Source: JALYUA01 sp038229875
GTDB taxonomy: Bacteria; Acidobacteriota; Thermoanaerobaculia; UBA5066; Gp7-AA6
DNA length: 6,888 nt
Assembly (NCBI GenBank): GCA_038229875.1
Contig: JBBROA010000169.1
Span: 1-6,888, forward strand
Reading direction: 5' to 3'
Shown: positions 5,627-6,888 of the stretch, piece after piece
How positions within the stretch are numbered: position 1 is the first letter of the stretch
How the letters are laid out: every line of letters begins with the position of its first letter
Translations under genes and position numbers: made by a program
The notes under the pieces: model-generated
Databases searched by the model: none
Seen by the model: only the letters and a program-made list of their open reading frames with translations
What the model was told of the DNA's origin: nothing

Positions 5627-6154
5627 ATGGCTCAGGTCGTTTTCGTCAGAGGGGCCAACGTCGGCAAGCACCGGCGGTTCCAGCCGGCGGCGCTCGCGAG
5701 AGACCTGGCGGAGCTCGGGGTGATCAACGTCGGCTCCGTGGGAACATTTGTGGTTCTCCGGCCGATCCGGGCTTCCGCGCTGCGAGCGGAAATCTCCCGC
5801 CGGCTTCCCTTCGAGACGGAGATCGTGATCTGCTCGGCCCGGGAGATTCTCGACCTCGAGGAGAGCCGGCCCTTCCGGGATCCGCCCCCCGGCAAGGACG
5901 TGAGAGAGCTGGTCACGGTCCTGGCAAAGACGCCGAAGACGTTTCCAGAACTTCCTCTCCGGTCGCCCGACGGCGACAACTGGCAGGTGAACCTGTTCCG
6001 GATCGACGGCCGGTTCGCTTTGACGTTCTGGCGGCCTGACCCGAAACGACTCCTGTATCCGAATGCCGTCGTCGCGGAAAACGTCGTGGGGATCCCGGGC
6101 ACGACGCGCAGCTGGAGCACGATGTCCAGGATCTGCGGAATCCTCCGCCGGTGA
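5627..6154 (+). CDS. DUF1697 family protein
   Basis: A 175-residue protein of the DUF1697 family, which is widespread in bacteria and of unknown biochemical function. The N-terminus VVFVRGANVGKHRRF (4-18) corresponds to the family's LRGINVGG-type opening, followed by LARDLAELGVINVGSVGT (23-40) where the family normally reads a 'leucine-rich helix, then SGN' pattern. The C-terminal GTTRSW-x-T (158-164) matches the family's TTRNWNT signature. It appears soluble, without signal peptide or membrane segments. Start: ATG 5627 aligns with the family N-terminus but lacks a good ribosome site; GTG 5594, with GAGG upstream, would add 11 residues and is a real alternative. Its stop overlaps the next gene's start (GTGA). 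Confidence 0.85.
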   Translation: MAQVVFVRGANVGKHRRFQPAALARDLAELGVINVGSVGTFVVLRPIRASALRAEISRRLPFETEIVICSAREILDLEESRPFRDPPPGKDVRELVTVLAKTPKTFPELPLRSPDGDNWQVNLFRIDGRFALTFWRPDPKRLLYPNAVVAENVVGIPGTTRSWSTMSRICGILRR

Positions 6155-6648
6155 GGGCGGCCGTTCGCCCGCTGCTTCCCTCGGACTGGGACGCCGTCCG
6201 GAAGATTTACGTCGAGGGGACTGAGACGGGACAGGCCACCTTCGAGACCGAGGCACCCGACTGGCCCCGATGGGATTTCGGACATCGGAAGGATTGCCGC
6301 CTGGCGGCGTGGGAAGACGAACGCCTCCTCGGTTGGGCTGCGCTCTCCCCGGTGTCCTCCCGCGATGTGTACGCGAGCGTCGCGGAGGTGAGCGTCTACG
6401 TCAGCTCCGAGGCGCGCGGGCGCGGGCTCGGAGAAACGCTCCTCCGGGCGCTGATCCATTTCTCCGAGGCGGCGGGCATCTGGACCCTTCAGGCGAGTAT
6501 TTTTCAGGAAAATGGCGCGTCTCTCGGTCTCCACCGTAAGCTCGGGTTTCGAGACGTGGGCGTGCGAGAAAGAATTGCCTGTCATCGAGGAGTCTGGCGC
6601 GACACCGTCATTCTCGAGCGGCGCAGCCGGCGCGCGGGTCTGCCGTGA
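6151..6648 (+). CDS. GNAT N-acetyltransferase, phosphinothricin/methionine-sulfone acetyltransferase-like
   Basis: A 165-residue GNAT-fold acetyltransferase, which would move an acetyl group from acetyl-CoA to a primary amine. It resembles the Pat/Bar and MddA group that acetylates phosphinothricin or methionine sulfone/sulfoximine. Supporting segments: IYVEGTETGQATFETEAPDW (19-38), the region typical of this subgroup; AEVSVYVSSEARGRGLGETL (78-97) with the acetyl-CoA pyrophosphate loop R-G-R-G-L-G at 89-94; ASIFQENGASLGLHRKLGF (115-133); and the C-terminal GVWRDTVILERRS (147-159). Length is normal for the family. Start: GTG 6151, overlapping the DUF1697 stop, which fits translational coupling. 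The physiological substrate cannot be read from sequence; many members are general amino-acid-analogue acetylases. Confidence 0.95.
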   Translation: MRAAVRPLLPSDWDAVRKIYVEGTETGQATFETEAPDWPRWDFGHRKDCRLAAWEDERLLGWAALSPVSSRDVYASVAEVSVYVSSEARGRGLGETLLRALIHFSEAAGIWTLQASIFQENGASLGLHRKLGFRDVGVRERIACHRGVWRDTVILERRSRRAGLP

Positions 6649-6888
6649 AGGGCGTCGGCGGCTCCGCGGTCTCCAGCCGGGTCTTCCTGACCCTGGGAAC
6701 CGTGGTCGTCGCTCTCGTGGCGTTTCGCTTCGTTTTACGGGTGATCGCGGGTCTCACGGTATGGCAGGCGGCTGCTTCGCGGGACGGTGCTCCGTCGGCA
6801 TCGGCCTTCGTCCTCCAGCATGGGACCTCGCTCCTGGTCGGAGGCCTCGCTGCCGGCGCTCTTTTCATCGCCGTGGCCGCGGGCGTGC
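6645..6888 (+). CDS. Unrecognised membrane protein, N-terminal part (runs off the window)
   Basis: GTG at 6645 overlaps the acetyltransferase stop (GTGA) and opens a frame that stays open to the end, giving 81 complete codons. The protein begins MKGVGGSAVSSR and then has a hydrophobic stretch (about residues 13-41) and a second one (about 59-81), separated by a polar segment ASRDGAPSAS. This looks like the start of a multi-pass inner-membrane protein. No family motif is recognised. The junction repeats the GTGA arrangement of the upstream gene pair, which supports both the start and membership of the same operon. The antisense frame here has a biased, low-complexity composition and looks like a shadow. 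Confidence 0.6.
   Translation, partial: MKGVGGSAVSSRVFLTLGTVVVALVAFRFVLRVIAGLTVWQAAASRDGAPSASAFVLQHGTSLLVGGLAAGALFIAVAAGV

Noticed and set aside
5372..6585. Two long minus-strand frames over the DUF1697 and GNAT genes
   Set aside because: They overlap each other and two plus-strand genes with recognisable families; no coherent motifs.

Overview
The window is GC-rich, densely coded bacterial DNA with strong third-position GC bias. Two genes encode lipoproteins with signal-peptidase-II-type leaders, which suits a diderm (Gram-negative-type) soil or sediment bacterium. I cannot place it further; Acidobacteriota or a deltaproteobacterium-like lineage would fit, but this is a guess. There are no RNA genes, CRISPR arrays, insertion sequences or phage genes that I can support.

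Layout. (1) 1-203, plus strand: the 3' end of a citrate synthase gene, including the catalytic aspartate. (2) 274-2609, minus strand: a DUF547 lipoprotein followed by a flavin-dependent pyridine nucleotide-disulfide oxidoreductase. The oxidoreductase seems to start at a rare ATT codon; the first ordinary start codon would remove its FAD-binding motif. (3) 2610-2685: a 76-base divergent intergenic region with a 12-base inverted repeat (11 of 12 positions pair). Each arm reads outward and ends 8-9 bases before a start codon. (4) 2686-5430, plus strand: a tight three-gene operon of a TVP38/TMEM64 membrane protein, a second DUF547 lipoprotein and a cysteine-rich flavodoxin-like reductase (ATGA overlap, then a 1-base gap). 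(5) 5431-5626: a 196-base gap with no gene I can support. (6) 5627-6888, plus strand: a second tight operon of a DUF1697 protein, a phosphinothricin-acetyltransferase-like GNAT enzyme and the start of an unrecognised membrane protein, joined by two GTGA overlaps.

The most interesting part is 274-5430. Five genes sit around one divergent control region: two predicted periplasm-facing DUF547 lipoproteins, one TVP38/TMEM64 integral membrane protein, one oxidoreductase lacking the usual catalytic histidine, and one flavodoxin-fold protein with a five-cysteine cluster. As I recall, TVP38 proteins and this oxidoreductase type occur side by side or fused in other bacteria, sometimes with DUF547 genes. 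The module is therefore probably a functional unit, perhaps moving electrons or a redox-active small molecule or lipid across or along the inner membrane. Its substrate is unknown to me. The DUF1697-GNAT operon looks like ordinary accessory metabolism or detoxification and need not be connected.
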